Notes: generated by a model from the sequence alone, not told the origin. A DNA stretch of 64,000 nucleotides from Thelephora terrestris (GCA_015956445.1 WIUZ02000005.1:868001-932000), one strand, 5' to 3'; numbered from the stretch's first letter, positions 10,330-23,692 are shown. Numbers and translations: made by a program.

Positions 10330-13300
10330 ATGACTGGTTATTCAGCCTCACCAATTGATCTTACTCTCGAAGATGACGGACCAGGTGCGATTTCTAATGC
10401 ATTCTACTCCCGTTTTGAGTCCACACCTTTCTCCTCCGGTCCTTTACACCACCACCCCATGAGGCCAACATTGAAATCGGAACCTTCCTTCGGCACCACA
10501 AATTCTGTATCGGAGAGGATGGCGAGCATGGCCTTGCAGTCTCCCCAGCCCTCACATTTCTTCCAGCATCACCCCTCGGACATGCATTATGCTGGGGTCA
10601 TCCCCTTTGATCAACCTCACACTCCCCCAGACCCCTACCGGCCTCCCTTTGCCGCCAACAACTTACTTCCCCTACCATTCATGAACGGAGCCTACCCTCC
10701 ACTACCGCAGCAACCATTGCAACATCCCCCTCTTCCTTATTTGACTTCCACCCTACCTGCGATGGAGCCGAACCCGCAACCCCTGAACTCGGCGCAGAAC
10801 CCTGCGGAATCCGCGTATCGTCAGGTTATCGATTTGACCGGTGGTTCTCCCTCACCCGAACCACAGGTTCCGAGTCTCCCCCCTGATCTTCCCCCCAAGA
10901 CGCCCGTATGTATTGGCCAACTGGGAGCCACCGCTCTTGTTCTATACCCGGTCAACTACCTCAACCCTGGTGGCGAACAGCCACTTGTTTCTGAGAAGGA
11001 GTGGGCGCCTGTGAGACTCAATTATGAACACAACCCCTCGAAGATCTCGGGGCACGACACCATCCACATTAGGACTCCGACATCAAAAGGCACCCTGGGC
11101 GAAACGCTCGGCGGCGAGACTTTCGGCGTTGTTGAACAGAAGATAGCGAGTATATTGGGTCCTATGCTTGGGAAAGGGTTGATCAGGTTGGACGCCAAGG
11201 TTCGCAAGGGCTTGCCGAACGTGAGTTCATACAAACGATCGCCATTTTTCGTTCGCTAACCCTCTCTGGTGCAAAGATACCTATGTTGCCTCTCCTGCTT
11301 TTGGTATACACCCCGAAAGGAAACATCACCGTCGTTTCGCAGTACTTCCAACAGCACGGCCTCCTTCTTGATCATCCCACACTCCCGTCAGACCAAATCC
11401 GGCTGCAAACCGGGCACTACCTGAACCCACACAATCCTCCACCGGGCGGGTTCAAACTTGCTGGTATGATCCCGGGGGGACGAGTGGGTCACCCCGCTCA
11501 AGTCGCCGCTGGCCGGTGGTCCACGCCCGTTGTTGCTGGAAAGAGCGTCGAAGTACAACGGAGCCAAATGGATGACCTATTCAAGAGCCTACGGAGTGGG
11601 GACGAGCTTAGTGAGACGGAACCACGTCAGTGCATTCCTTCGTCCCGACTTACTCAGCGGTCTTGCTTACTGATCATCCTTAGCTGGAGAAGTTGGCACG
11701 AGTCTGTATGGGCACCAGAAGAAGGCGTTGACCTTTTTGTTAGAACGGGAACGAGAAGTTCCTGGTCCTGACGGAAACTTCTCCTCCCTCTGGCAGAAGA
11801 GGTTGAACTCTCTGACGAACCAGATATCTTGGGTTCACCTAGTCACTCAGCGCGAGGCCGACGCCGAGCCGAAAGAGTCCAAAGGTGCGATTCTGGCAGA
11901 TGATGTGCGTTAACCTTTTAAGCCTTTCTTCCTCACAAGAATTCGTCGATCGTTTACGTTCTCCGTCTAGATGGGTCTCGGAAAGACAATCACGTGTGTT
12001 TCCCTCATCGCTGCAACCCTCAGATCCGCACAGGAATTTGGGTCGAGACAACCTGAGAAACCGTCATCACCCCCCAAGGCACCAGACGATCCGTGTCTGT
12101 CTGTGAGTCACTTTTCCGGCGCTGTTTGGGGTATGCCAGAAGTGCGTACGGACCAATCGTCATCATCAAAGAGCAAAGGCAAAGCGGCGAAAGAGCAGGA
12201 CAAGCTTAGCGCAGAATATACGCGTGCTTGCAGGATCAAGACAAACAGTCGCGCCACTTTAATCGTCTGCCCCCTTTCTACCGTCTCCAACTGGGAAGAT
12301 CAGTTCCGTGAGCACTGGAAGGGCGAGGTCACCGTTGTTGGTGGTTGTGGAAGCACATCCAAGGACACGATGACGCGCACCGGCGATCCGAATTGCAACC
12401 CCCTTCGAGTCTACGTCTACCATGGGAACTCCAGGAAACCTGATCCCGTTTTCCTCGCCGACTTCGATGCTGTTATCACTACCTATGCTACCCTCGCTTC
12501 CGAGTACTCGAAGCAGACTCGAAGTACAGACTCAGGGAAGTGCGACCAAGACGAGGATGGACCTTATGGGTCCGATGACGAGTGCGTGGAGACCGACGAA
12601 TACGGGAATCTTATCCCCAGAAACAAAGCGACAAAGTGCGGGGTCAAACGCAAGAAGGCTGGGGCCAACCCCATAGGCGGCGAACTCACCAGCCCCTTGC
12701 AAAGTGTAAATTGGTTCCGAGTAGTTCTGGATGAGGCACAGTACGTCATGATTTGGATCTCCTGCGGACAGCGCACTGATCACTCGGCGAAGCTGCATAA
12801 AGGAAACCAACACCGTCGGGAGCAAGGCTTCCTGTGACCTTTTTGCGGATAGACGCCTCTGCCTCACAGGGACGCCTGTCCAGAACAAACTGGACGACAT
12901 CTTTGCGTTAATCAAGTTCCTACGCGTCGGCCCTCTCGACGACAAGTCTACATGGATGGAGTTTATCGGATCTCCAGTGAAGTATGGCCAGGCGCTGGGC
13001 ATCGCTCGTTTGCAAACGGTCATGAAGTGCATTACTCTACGTCGTACCAAGGAGACTCGGGCCCAGGATGGCAAGAAGATCCTCGCATTGCCCCCTAGGA
13101 AAGACGAACTGCGTTTGCTACAGTTCAACAGGGAGGAGCAGGAGATCTACGACAAATTTTTCAACGAGTCCAAGGCCGAGTTCAAGGAACTTTCACATAG
13201 GAACGAGGTGATGAAGAATTACGTGGGCATCTTACAGAAGATCCTACGGTTACGCCAGATTTGCGACCACTTCGAACTTGTCAAGAAACCGAAAGAGACA

Positions 13301-14593
13301 CCCGGCGCCGACGGTTCCACTCAGTCGTACGAGGAGATCGCAGCCACTATCGCGAAAGATGGCATCAATGCTAGTAGAGCGAGTGCGGTATTCACTCTCT
13401 TGAAGGAGGCGGGGACAACACAATGTGTTGAATGTGGCAGTGACCTCGGTGGTTTCCAGGACGGGGCTCCCGCCGAGAGCGCCATGGACCTCGATCCGTC
13501 TTGTTTACCTTCTGCCCCCAAGAGGGGGAAGAAGTCTAAGGCCGCTTCCTCTCGAGCGAACACACGACCTTCGAGCCCTACCATCCCACGAATTGTCCTC
13601 ACCCGATGCCAACATCTGTTCTGTTTGGAATGCTTCCGTCACAGCGTGTTTCCGGGTTGGCCGGCCGTTTCCCCGGATGTTTTCAGGTGTTGTTCTGTTT
13701 GTCAGTGTAGTTTGGGTACGGCGGATGCTGTAGAGACAAGCGCGGAAGCCATCTCTGCGGAGACTTCGCGGCGGAAAACGGTAAAGAAGGAGAAACGCGT
13801 CAAGGGCGTGATTCCTGAGGATGTCCATTATTCGACAAAGGTCAACGCCTTGATCGGCGACCTCATGAAGTCTTCGAAGGTCAATCCGTACTCTGTAAAC
13901 TTCGACCCGACGTCCGTAGAGGTCCAACTGATAGAAGGTGACGGGAATGGCCTGGAAGAAAATGTGGTAAAGACAATAGTCTTGTAAGGTTGCATTTTCC
14001 TTTGCTGCGGACTCATCTCAAAATCTACTCTGTAGTTCGCAATGGACGTCTATGCTGGATAAGATCGAAGACGCGCTGGAGGTAAAGGGCATCAAGTACG
14101 ATCGTCTGGATGGTACCATGAAGCGTGACGAACGGACACGTGCAATGGATGCGCTAAAGCACGATCCTGCATGTGAAGTCCTCCTCGTGTCTCTCAAAGC
14201 TGGAGGTGTCGGGTTAAATTTAACCGCCGCACAACGAGTTTATCTTGTGGATCCATACTGGTATGGGATTCGTTCATCGCTCGCCCTGATCACATTCCGA
14301 TACGGTTGCTTCCAGGAATCCCGCTGTTGAGAACCAGGCTGTCGACCGGATTGTCAGTCCCACCTCTCCTGTGCGTATGTTTACGACTAATAACGATCTT
14401 ACTCTAGCATCGCCTCGGTCAGACAAAGCCAGTGACGACCATAAAGCTTATCATCGAAAACACAATAGAGGCCAGGCTGTTAGAGGTCCAGAGGAAGAAG
14501 ACAGAGTTGGCGAATATGACCTTCGGCACTACGAACAAGGCGGAGCTTATGCAGCGTCGTATGGAGGAACTCAGTCAACTTTTTGGGTCGTAG
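10330..14593 (+). CDS. SNF2-family ATPase with embedded RING finger (HLTF/Rad5/Uls1 type), 1099 residues
   Basis: This is a nuclear DNA translocase with probable E3 ligase activity, of the Rad5/Rad16/HLTF/Uls1 branch. Exons: 10330-11220, 11277-11625, 11684-11904, 11971-12740, 12793-13983, 14036-14260, 14316-14352 and 14408-14593. Helicase motifs are intact: MGLGKT (Walker A), DEAH, LTGTPVQNKLDD, LLVSLKAGGVGLNLTAA and DRIHRLGQT. The RING lies between the two helicase lobes (CVECGSD..., CQHLFCLECF, CSVCQC) with a low-complexity insert after its first cysteine pair. The N-terminal 300 residues are proline-rich and hold two SUMO-interaction-like motifs, PIDLTLEDD (about 8-16) and VIDLTGGSPSPEP (about 166). 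These suggest recruitment to SUMO-modified targets as in yeast Uls1. Which subfamily it truly belongs to needs a tree. Confidence 0.9.
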
Positions 14594-14987
14594 TGTACTT
14601 ACGCTGTCGCGCTCTCGTTACTCCTAGAACTCGTAGCTTACTGTATTAACAATAGTCCTGTAACACCTCACCTACCACACGACCGCTCTAATCCCAGCAC
14701 CCTAGCATAGGCGCCGGGCCGATCGCACACTTAACCGGCATCTACCACCATAACAACTCTTGGTCAGTCTCAGCAAAATCTCGAATTCTTGCACGATGAT
14801 ACCTTTGTACATTTGCACGTCAGTCTGAACGCGTTGAAGGTTTCTTGCCTCTCTCGCCGGATGTTACTCTCGCACTTTTCTGAACTTCGTTTCTTTTTCG
14901 CTCTGAAACCCTGGTCACGATATTAACTTTACTTCAGTCCAGGTATTCGTAGCTAGACCCAATCACCCCCTTGCGTATCCACCGAGG
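14594..14987. other. Intergenic, promoter of the ELMO gene
   Basis: About 0.4 kb between two plus-strand genes, holding the SNF2 3' UTR and the ELMO promoter and leader. No conserved frame is seen. Confidence 0.55.
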
Positions 14988-17917
14988 ATGGCCGCAACAA
15001 CCTCAAACCCTTCAGCCAGTGGCACGAACCCACCCGCTCTGAATGGGCCTGTTCCCGGTCAAAGTGGAACGAAACAAGGGAAAGCGACCGTCCCAACGAA
15101 CCACGTCACCACGAAGGACGGTATCACTGTCCGCGCGCGCATTGACCCTACCTTGACTGTGGAGGATGTAATTCGGCAGTTATGCCTCAACCTGAAGTTG
15201 AAAGATCCTCCTGCGATGTTCTCACTGAGGGACGAGGACGATACGTTGGTCACCACGGGGAATCTGAACAAGATGATAAAATCCAGGGCCAACCTCAAGT
15301 GTGTGCGAGCCTCCGTTTAACGTGAAGATTGTGCATGTGATTCACGCCAACGTCCTTTCCCCATTCCTTCCGTCTCATAGGCTTGTGAGCTCCTCCGTGA
15401 TCGAGGCGGCAGATATAATCGAAAAATTGAACCTTCGGGAAGATAAAAATTTGAAGTTGGCCTTGTTCTCGTTGCAGAAGTTCATCAAAGTGAGTCGGAT
15501 ACGAGAGGATTGATGGTATTGACTGACGTGGTTTTGGTGAAGGAAGAGCAATTTGCGCACGAGTTTCTCAAACGAGGCGGACTGAAGGAATTGATTGACG
15601 TGATCTATAGCAGTCATGGAAATACTCTCGCGGTAGGAATTCATGTTGCTACTCTTGAGTCGACCTGACTTTTCCTTTTAGTATGCCCTTGTAGCCATGC
15701 AACACCTGATGGAACTTGACTATGGGTGGCACAATCTGGACGAAGAGTTCATCTTCAGAGTCGTACAAATCCTATCCTCGGACCAGTCCCTCATAAATGT
15801 CTGTCGGCCGGCAACCGCCGTTTTGAAGAAACTCGTCGAAGCAGACCCTCGGAATGCTACGGGGCCAACTACCGCCGGATCCAGTCGATCGATACCCCGC
15901 CCTCCTCCTGGATCTGTTTATGTGTACGGCTTTGCGGTTGTGTTTGATCAGATGCGTCAGGTCCCTCGGTTACTGGAGACCGTCGTCAACAGACTCGGCA
16001 GCGCAGACACTGCTCTGACGCTCTACAGGTCTGCCTCAGGATCTTTGCTTGCCTGCGACGAGCGCTGACCTCGGCACAGCATGATGTTAATCAACTCCCT
16101 TCTGTCAAACGCAGACGACGATCGCTGGGAGGAGTTTGTCAACGAGCTTGAACGTCTGAACGTCCGCAAGGCTGTGGTTGTTCGTCTCCTCCCACCTAGT
16201 GTATGTCTCCAAAGCTCACGAATAAACACAGCGCCTGATGTCCTCCCACACGATCGAGGACCTCACGTCGTCAATCCTGGATTTCCAGGCAAACATGATC
16301 CGAGTGACACACAGGCGCAAGACCCGTTTCGTAGATCCTGCCAAGGAGCCCTCTCATCTTGCGGCGTTGGAGTTTATCTGGGATGCCAGCAAACTCTCAG
16401 AGGAAGAACAACCAGATGGACCCTTTAAATGGCGGAAACTCGGCTTCCAGACTGAGGACATCAGTCGGGAGTTTGCTGATGTCGGTGTCCTGGGTCTAGA
16501 TTGTTTGGTGCGTTCTCCCTTCCTCTGTTCCGTGTTTGGAAGTTCGACTGATTGCGCCCAGAAACACTTTGCATCCAAGGATCCCGATTATTTTGCCACG
16601 GTTGTAACCGAGCAAATTAGTCGGCCGCCCGAAAGGCGGTGTCCGATTGCTCGTGCTTCGAACGAAATTGTAGAGCTTCTATCGGAGCACTGGGCGATCT
16701 TTGCCCCTGGATGTCAGTAAAACCATGGATTCTGATACAGTTCGTGAACTGACTTTCACGCGCAGATTCTACACTCACGACTTTCCAGCCTTTCTTCCTC
16801 GATTATCACAAAGTGCATGCTCTTGCGATGCAGTTCTTCCTGAGGATGTGGAACGAAAGCGGCTCATCGGTCGTCGACTTCACTCGTATTGTTGCTTTGA
16901 CTCGCAGCCAGTATGTTTACGCGACATCACCTTCTTCATGCGACTCACAACCCTATAGAGTTGGTGTTGCGCTCCGAAGGGAAAATGTACGGCCATGGCA
17001 CGAAGTACAAGAAGACTTCCTCGAATCGGATTACCAGGCTGTGCGGGAGCGCCAGATGAAGGAGCTGGAGGAGGAAGATGACTTGTTGAGCAAAGTGCCC
17101 GTCAGGTTGGTTTACGCTCATCCATGTCGACGGGCCCAACGCTGATCCTGCCGCAGAAACTTGCGTGCGAAACTCTACAAAGAGTCCTACGAATTTGTTC
17201 GACAACAGCGAATCCACTGTCTCACCCAAGGTGCCTGGTTTATGAACGCCAGACAAGTTACAGCCTTGAACCCTCGTGACGGTATCCGACGTCCTGCCCG
17301 TCCTTGGAGGTTTATGAGATTGGTGCGTGGTCAGCGGTAGCTTTCGCAATAAATTCCTGAGAGACCTGTGTGGGGCAGGATACCGGGCTAAAGTATATGC
17401 ACTACGTGGATTGCCCCGTGAAGATTCCGATTCGGGCTGGCTTGGAAGATCTTCCTGAACGTTTCGAAATATCCCAAGTCACTGAAGTGGCAACGGGGAC
17501 GTGCGCTTCTCCACACCATGCTATCCGGGACACAGACATCCCACAGCATTCACCGTCGATGCCCTCGCCGCTATCATTCTCACTTCTTACTGCAAGCGAT
17601 GGGTCTTTGGCTGACCAAATCGCCCCGGATGTTCAACGCTGGGCTGATTGGACTGACGGGCTGAACATGCTGAGGAGAGATGGTGGGCACGTCGCTTCTG
17701 GTGAGACTGCTGGGTTCGTTCAAGCCCTGACGGAGATCGGATTGAAGATCAAGCTGCTGGGTGAGTCCTTTGTTTGACTTTATTGGACTATGTACTGATG
17801 TCTGGGATAGACCTTGCCGGGGAGAAGGTTGAAATACCGAGCGGTCTGGTAGCTGGACCACCCCCACCGACAAGCGACTTTTTCTTTTCCGACCTACCAT
17901 ACGATACCCAAATATGA
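14988..17917 (+). CDS. ELMO/CED-12 family protein, 776 residues
   Basis: Twelve exons give 776 residues: 14988-15298, 15381-15489, 15543-15632, 15682-16028, 16080-16179, 16232-16507, 16562-16712, 16766-16910, 16959-17105, 17157-17322, 17379-17760 and 17811-17917. An N-terminal armadillo-like part (ADIIEKLNLREDKNLKLALF, FLKRGGLKELIDVIYSS) is followed by the ELMO domain (EFADVGVLGLDCLKHFASKDP, FLRMWNESGSSVVDF). Then come the helical ENVRPWHEVQEDFLESDY segment and a PH-like domain (FMNARQVTALNPRDGIRRP). In animals ELMO proteins act with DOCK exchange factors to activate Rac. Fungal members are thought to do likewise in polarity and actin control. A proline-rich end (GPPPPTSDFF) could bind SH3 domains, as in CED-12. 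The family is firm, the partner inferred. Confidence 0.9.
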
Positions 17918-18206
17918 TGAATGCACCCATAGATATTCGTTTTGAAGATCTTTTTATTTTGTAGTACGTTGCTGATACACCTGAATGTATACGAGACATT
18001 TTTCGCACATCAGGGCGCGTGAGTCAGCCGCTTACCAGCTCCAGCTATTAAACCCGACGGGAGGATCAGCAGTCGTGAGAAATCCACTCAAATTTCCTCT
18101 TGGCGGGACTACGAGGGTACTTAACCACGATCATTTTTTTTGGCTTAGGCAGCACCTTGCCACTCCACTGTCCGTCCAGCTACACCCACGCTCAACTTGG
18201 GAAAAT

Positions 18207-19679
18207 ATGCATTCGGCCCTCCTGGTCGACGAACTCCTGCAAGAGGTGTTCAACCTTTGCTGTTCAGGCAATGAATACAGAAAGACGCTGGTACAGTTGG
18301 CAAGGTGCTGCCAGGCCTGGAAGGAACCCGCCCTTCGGAAGGCATGGGAAACCCTCCCCTGTGTAACACCATTGATGGATCTCTTCGTAAGTTCAGCAAC
18401 CCCAGAACATCTGTACATCCCGCTAATTCCAGTCTAGACTATGAGCAGTGTGTCCCCAGAAGAATTCAGCAACTACGCGCGTATGGTTAAGCACGTTAGA
18501 CTCGGAGCCAAAACGAAGGAGAAAATTGCGCTCGGAGCCTCAGTTTACGATACCACTCCTCTGTTCCCGAACCTGCAAAGCGTAGCGGTCCTGATGGATG
18601 GATGCGCCGCTTCTGCCGTTCACCTTTTGCTTTCCCCGATGTTATCCACCGTCACAATAGACATCGGCGTCAGCACTGGTCGAGCGACAGGAGCAGAGAG
18701 AAGCGGAAATATCGCCACCTACCTTTCTTCCCTTCGATCCTCCTCCATTCCCACCCAGAAACTCTGCATCCGCGGGTTCGCTTGCGAGAAATTGAACGCG
18801 GCCGTCTCCAGCCTATCCACGCTCAAGTCGCTCTCGTTGAAAGTCGGCACTTCGTTGTCGACCAGAACCGTGGCTGATATCGCAAACTTCCCGTTCTTGG
18901 AAGAACTGTTCGTTCACGCCGACCGCGTCGACGCTGACTCTTTGGAAGAGTCTCTCGCCTCTTCATCGCCGGTCTTCCCGAACATTCGAACGCTGGACAT
19001 TCGCTCCTCCATAGAAGTCGCCGCAACCATCCTCCGACATGCAAGATCCACAACCTTCACCAAACTCTCGATTGAGGTCACCCGCAACGAGGGGACCACT
19101 TGGACACGCCTCTACTCGGTTATACCCACTACTGTACAGGATATCCACATAGACTATCACATAGACCTAGACGAACCCACGAGCGATACCACCGACACAA
19201 ACAATGACCACTCGCTGACGATCGGGAAGCTGGAACCCCTTTCGAAGCTCACCCTTCGCGCGTTCACGCTGGATACCAACATTCCTGTAAATCTCGCAGA
19301 CAAGGACGTTGGGACGCTGACGAGGTGGTGGCCCACTCTCAAGATATTAGACTTGATTGTCTCAGCCCACGAGGGGTGTAAGGAAAACGAGGACCAAGAA
19401 GCGCAAATGATCTCGTGGACCCCCAAGCTTACTTTGGGGTGTCTGAGCACGATTGCAAAGGATTGGCCACACCTGGAGCATTTGCGCTTGCCCATTAATT
19501 TGGCTGCGCGGTTTGACCAAGTTCAAGTGCAAGATTTCCCCGTTCACACCCGCTTGAGGGAGTTCAGGATAGATCCTTCATTGCCTTGTAAATCTCGTAC
19601 GCCCCTCATTGATACGAACATCGCTTTTATTCGTAACTTATTCCCTTCCGCCCGCAATGACTTTAGCGTCTCTAACTAA
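18207..19679 (+). CDS. F-box-like protein, 473 residues
   Basis: Two exons, 18207-18386 and 18438-19679, join in phase 0 over a 51-base intron (GTAAGT...GTCTAG, branch CTAAT). The start MHSALLVDELLQEVFNLCC, followed by LVQLARCCQAWKEPALRKAWETL, has the layout of the F-box-like N-terminus found in large numbers in agaricomycetes. The rest is a long series of strand-helix units (ADIANFPFLEELFVHADRVD, LKILDLIVSAHEGCKE) typical of leucine-rich repeat-like substrate receptors. The expected role is a substrate adaptor of an SCF ubiquitin ligase. The target is unknown. Members of this family vary fast between strains. Confidence 0.78.
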
Positions 19680-20191
19680 TGCATTTTTCACATCTTTATT
19701 CCTCTTCCCGTCCTCTCCCAGGTTAACTAGTACACGATATACGAGTAGATCGATTTTAGACATTTCTGATACTGGACCGGTTCTCAACCGTAAGAGAACG
19801 TTAGAGATCCAGAGAGGGAATAAAAAGAGTTGTACGAGGAGAAAGCGCGGAAGTAAAGTCGTACAAACAATGATATAATCACCAATCGCAACAGAGGGGA
19901 GGCCGCTCCCTGGTTCACAACACCTCGGGTGAGTTGGTGGGGTATGGCAGGTAGGGGGTAAGTGCGAGTGCGCGTACAAGGGTTGTGGTGAAACAGAAAA
20001 CGTCGAGGTTAGGCAAAGTTACCAGGGGCGAACCGAGCAGAGGAAAAGGAACCCGATTAAAAATCCATCTGGTTGTAAAAAAAGCAAGCATACATGGGTA
20101 GGGGCACAGTGTGGAAAGAATCCATAGAAACACACGTGGGATAGCAATGCCCGGCCAAGCGATAGGAAGGCTACAAACGAACACACGGGAT
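19680..20191. other. Convergent intergenic region, no gene seen
   Basis: About 0.5 kb between the convergent F-box and Zn2Cys6 genes, expected to hold two 3' UTRs. It contains runs of A on the plus strand (for example near 20077). No conserved frame. Confidence 0.55.
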
Positions 20192-23100
20192 CTACCAAAT
20201 CTGAGGCGCGGGCGGGAAAAATTCATGCGGCAACAAGAACGCATCCATTCCATTTTGCTGGAAGGAGTTACCACCGAGGGTTGAATCGGACAGCCAAACC
20301 GGCAGCTGTTCGTTGGACGTCGCTTCAAACCCTCTCCAGATGTTATCGACACTGGAAGTGAATGTGACATTCCCTTGCGGATCGTGCATTATTTGCATTT
20401 GCGCAGCCATCGCCGGATGATTGTTGAAGTCGTATGCGGGCGAGACGGGTTCTTGAGAGGTAGGCGGAGCTCCTGGTCCATGTTGGTCTGAGGGGGTGTT
20501 TCCGCTCACGCCATTATGATCGGAGGCGTACTCCATCGAATTCGTTCTGTGATGACGGTTGTTTTCTCGGGAAAGAGTGGGAGAACGAGACTGAGAAACA
20601 CGGATGCGCTTTCTGGCTCTCTTCAACATGAGCTGTAAGGTGACAGCGTATCGTTTCCCGGGAATCTCGGATAGTAGACTGGAAAGCTTCTCGACCTGAG
20701 TCCGCACCTCTTCGAGAGCGCATTGTTCGGGGAATAGCCTAGCTAGCCGGAGCAACAGCGACGCAGAGAATGTTGCAGTAGCATGAGTGTAATGCACGGC
20801 TGGATGAAGTCATGTTGAAATCTTGTAACAGCAAAACTATTGAAAAACAATACCATATTTCATCCCTTCCCTGTAAGCGGGGGCAGTAAGAGTGATCTCC
20901 AGACATTTACGAGCAACGTGGATCGATCGGATGGCCAACTGCCGTTGAGCGTCCGGCATCTGCTGGACGTCCGTGGGACCGTTGATGCCCCTCAATGCCG
21001 TCGCATTGTGATACAACTCGGCATGGATGTGTTGCATCTGCAAACTCTGGCGGTAGAATGCTACAACCGTTCAATTAGAAAGTTGCGAAGCTGATCCCGG
21101 AGTTATCTTCAACACTTACTGGCATTCTCATACTTCTGAGAAAACGCCCTGTCCCAAGTCGCGTACCAATCGCTGAACTCGGTATCGGCCTCGCGAAGAG
21201 CGCTGAAGGTGTGTTCATCCACAGGTCGGTCAATTGGCTGCAGATTATTGTTGACACGCTCTCTGATGGCCATGAGTTCGACAGTGGAAACCAGCCGCAT
21301 GTCATCTTCGATAGTCAATGGATGTTGTAGGAGCAACCTGCATCCAAAGATACTCTCATCATCCTTCAGGATAGAAGGTCTCCCAGTGCCGTATGACATT
21401 CTGATCGGGGATCCGGATTTAGTAAGGCGAAGTAGGCCAAGGGCATAATCACATACTGATGTTCGAAGAGATACAGACAGAGCCATGTCCTAGTGGAGAC
21501 AACGAGCTCGCGGTCTTTTGATGTGATTCCAATTTTTCCTGCCTTCATACGTTTGTAGAGATCTGGCCAGGCCTTGTGCATCGCTGGGAACGCCGTCGGT
21601 TGGGGTCAATCCAAACTAATGTCGCATACGTACAAAGCTCCATAGCCATCCGAACGGCGTGACCACCGCTGAGCCAACCATTGTCGGACCATCCAGAAAC
21701 GAGGACTAGTGTACGTGATCAGTACTAATCACGACGTGCCTTAATCGCCCCACTTACTCATGGCTTGCACAGCCTCCTGACGTGAAACTGGAGAGAACAA
21801 TGTAGCACACGAGATGGTCTGGACTTCCTCCAGACACTTCAAATACATCTCGCTTGGTGGACCCCCACCGTCGCGTACTTTTGCGGCAACCATGCAGATG
21901 ACGGTGACGGCGAAAGGCGAGCGCTCTCGCAGTGATTCGTATGTGTCCACATTAGCATCGAAAATAGGAAGGAACGTTGAGCACCCGTGGTAGAAACTGA
22001 AGGAGATTAGGACGAATATGGTAAAATACCGAGATCACCTACATTTGAAAAAGCTGTCTCGCTTCATGTTCGGTGATGATGCCTTTCGTAACAACTGCGG
22101 GACTCATGAACGTAACGAATCACCCGAGGCATAGCGGCAGCATACCATCCTGGAAAACTATCCTCGGCGGTTTGTGTTGCACCTTCCGCCGTTTTGTCGG
22201 TCTTGACCGGCGGCCATCTCCATCAGGAGTTCGCGCTCGGCTGACCGGCAGACTCTCGTCGCCATTTTCAAGCGAGGCGCGTTCCACGGCCACATCGGCG
22301 AGGCCTCTCAGGACTTCCCAAGGCGCGACCAACCCGGAGGCAGGGAGTTCTCCGTTGTCCTCTTCCTCATTGTCGGATGAATCCGCACTTGTGACCGTGG
22401 ACTGTGGCATAGGCCTCTTGTTACCAATAGCAGAGTCCGATATCCTGAAACCACTTTGTCGGGGTTCCTCCTGGTATCTCACCGAGGATACATTGGATCG
22501 CGAGGAACCAGAGGCCTCGATACTAGAGAATGGGGGCAAAACTGGACCGTGATGGTGGCCACCGGCGGCATTTTGATGCTGGCCTGCGGAGGGAAAAAGA
22601 TCAGCGGATCGGGGTGAAGCGGAACGTCAAATGAATGCACTCACCCGCATGCGGCCTATGCCCCGCAGCTCCCATTATGGGGTGGAACGACCCTGAGGAT
22701 TGGTGTGCCGAGAGCGGGGGTCGAGGTCCCGGTGGGCTTATAACCGACGATTGGCCAGAGGTGACCATCTGCTGGTGCGGACCATGGGTAGTTGGCGCGT
22801 GAGTGTCAACCATAAGCTGAGGCGGGTGTGAGTGCGACGGGTTAGTAGGAGTCGAAGCAGTAGCAGTAGCGGGAGAATCCTGTGACTGAAGGTCTGGGGT
22901 GAATGGTGGGGGCTGGTAAGCTGAAGGTGAACGGTGGGTTGGGCCTAGACCATTCCTGAGATGAGAGACGATCTCCGTAAGGGTACTCTGTATTGCAACT
23001 TGAGTTTGGCGAATGTCTGCAACGTGAGATTCGAGACTCCGGATGCGCCTGGAGGGGATCGAGCGAGTCAGTCGATGGGGGTAGATGCGATGGGATAGAG

Positions 23101-23615
23101 ACGTACTCCAAACCTGCTTCCCCAGTGAGACTGGCTTCCCTGGTGGGTTTCTCGAACAGACAATCGAGACCGGCATGTCTGCATCGTCGGCAGGGCGGGT
23201 TCTCGGCACCTTCACACCTCATCTTTTGCTTCCGACAGGCATTCTGCGGAACCAAATGGAAAGTCAGCAAGATATCGCTCGAGAACTTGTGGTTTTACAC
23301 ACGCAAGCACCTGGAATGAGAGTGAGATCGCGCGGGTAGAAGAGAGTTTAGCGAAGTGTACGTACGAGGGACTCTGTTGAGGATCCTAGCGGGGGGCTTC
23401 GCGTCGAGCTTTGAGCCAGATTTTCCGGGAGACTCGTCGGAATCCTCTTGTTTCTTTATTGAAGCGGAACCATTTGGGGTATTCATGACTGACCGGGAGG
23501 AGGAACTGGGAGAGGACGGGAGAGAGAGGAAGAGACCGTGCGGGTTATCTACCAAGCCAGGGCGGGGCCCCACAGGTCGTCCTGGTGTGATGAAAACACG
23601 GGGTGAATCCGACAA
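20192..23615 (-). CDS. Zn2Cys6 fungal transcription factor, 940 residues
   Basis: This is a nuclear DNA-binding regulator with a binuclear zinc cluster and a fungal-specific middle homology domain. Twelve exons: 23615-23366, 23310-23303, 23243-23107, 23048-22645, 22583-22146, 22094-22043, 21996-21758, 21705-21634, 21583-21457, 21400-21120, 21060-20854 and 20799-20192. The cluster is C-x2-C-x6-C-x7-C-x2-C-x6-C at residues 86-114. It is followed by a coiled coil (RIRSLESHVADIRQTQVAIQ) and a serine/proline linker, then by the regulatory domain (FYHGCSTFLPIFDANVDTYE, GWSDNGWLSGGHAVRMAMEL). The tail is Gln/Pro-rich and may activate. Exon 2 has eight bases and encodes Arg-Ala-Cys, including the first zinc ligand. 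The start lies only 77 bases downstream of the stop of the NIPA gene on the same strand. Confidence 0.87.
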
Positions 23616-23692
23616 GGGATAGCCGCTTCCCCATGTACAAACAAATGCAAATAAAGCGAATTAAATCGTCCAGGAATAAATACAATGCAAGG

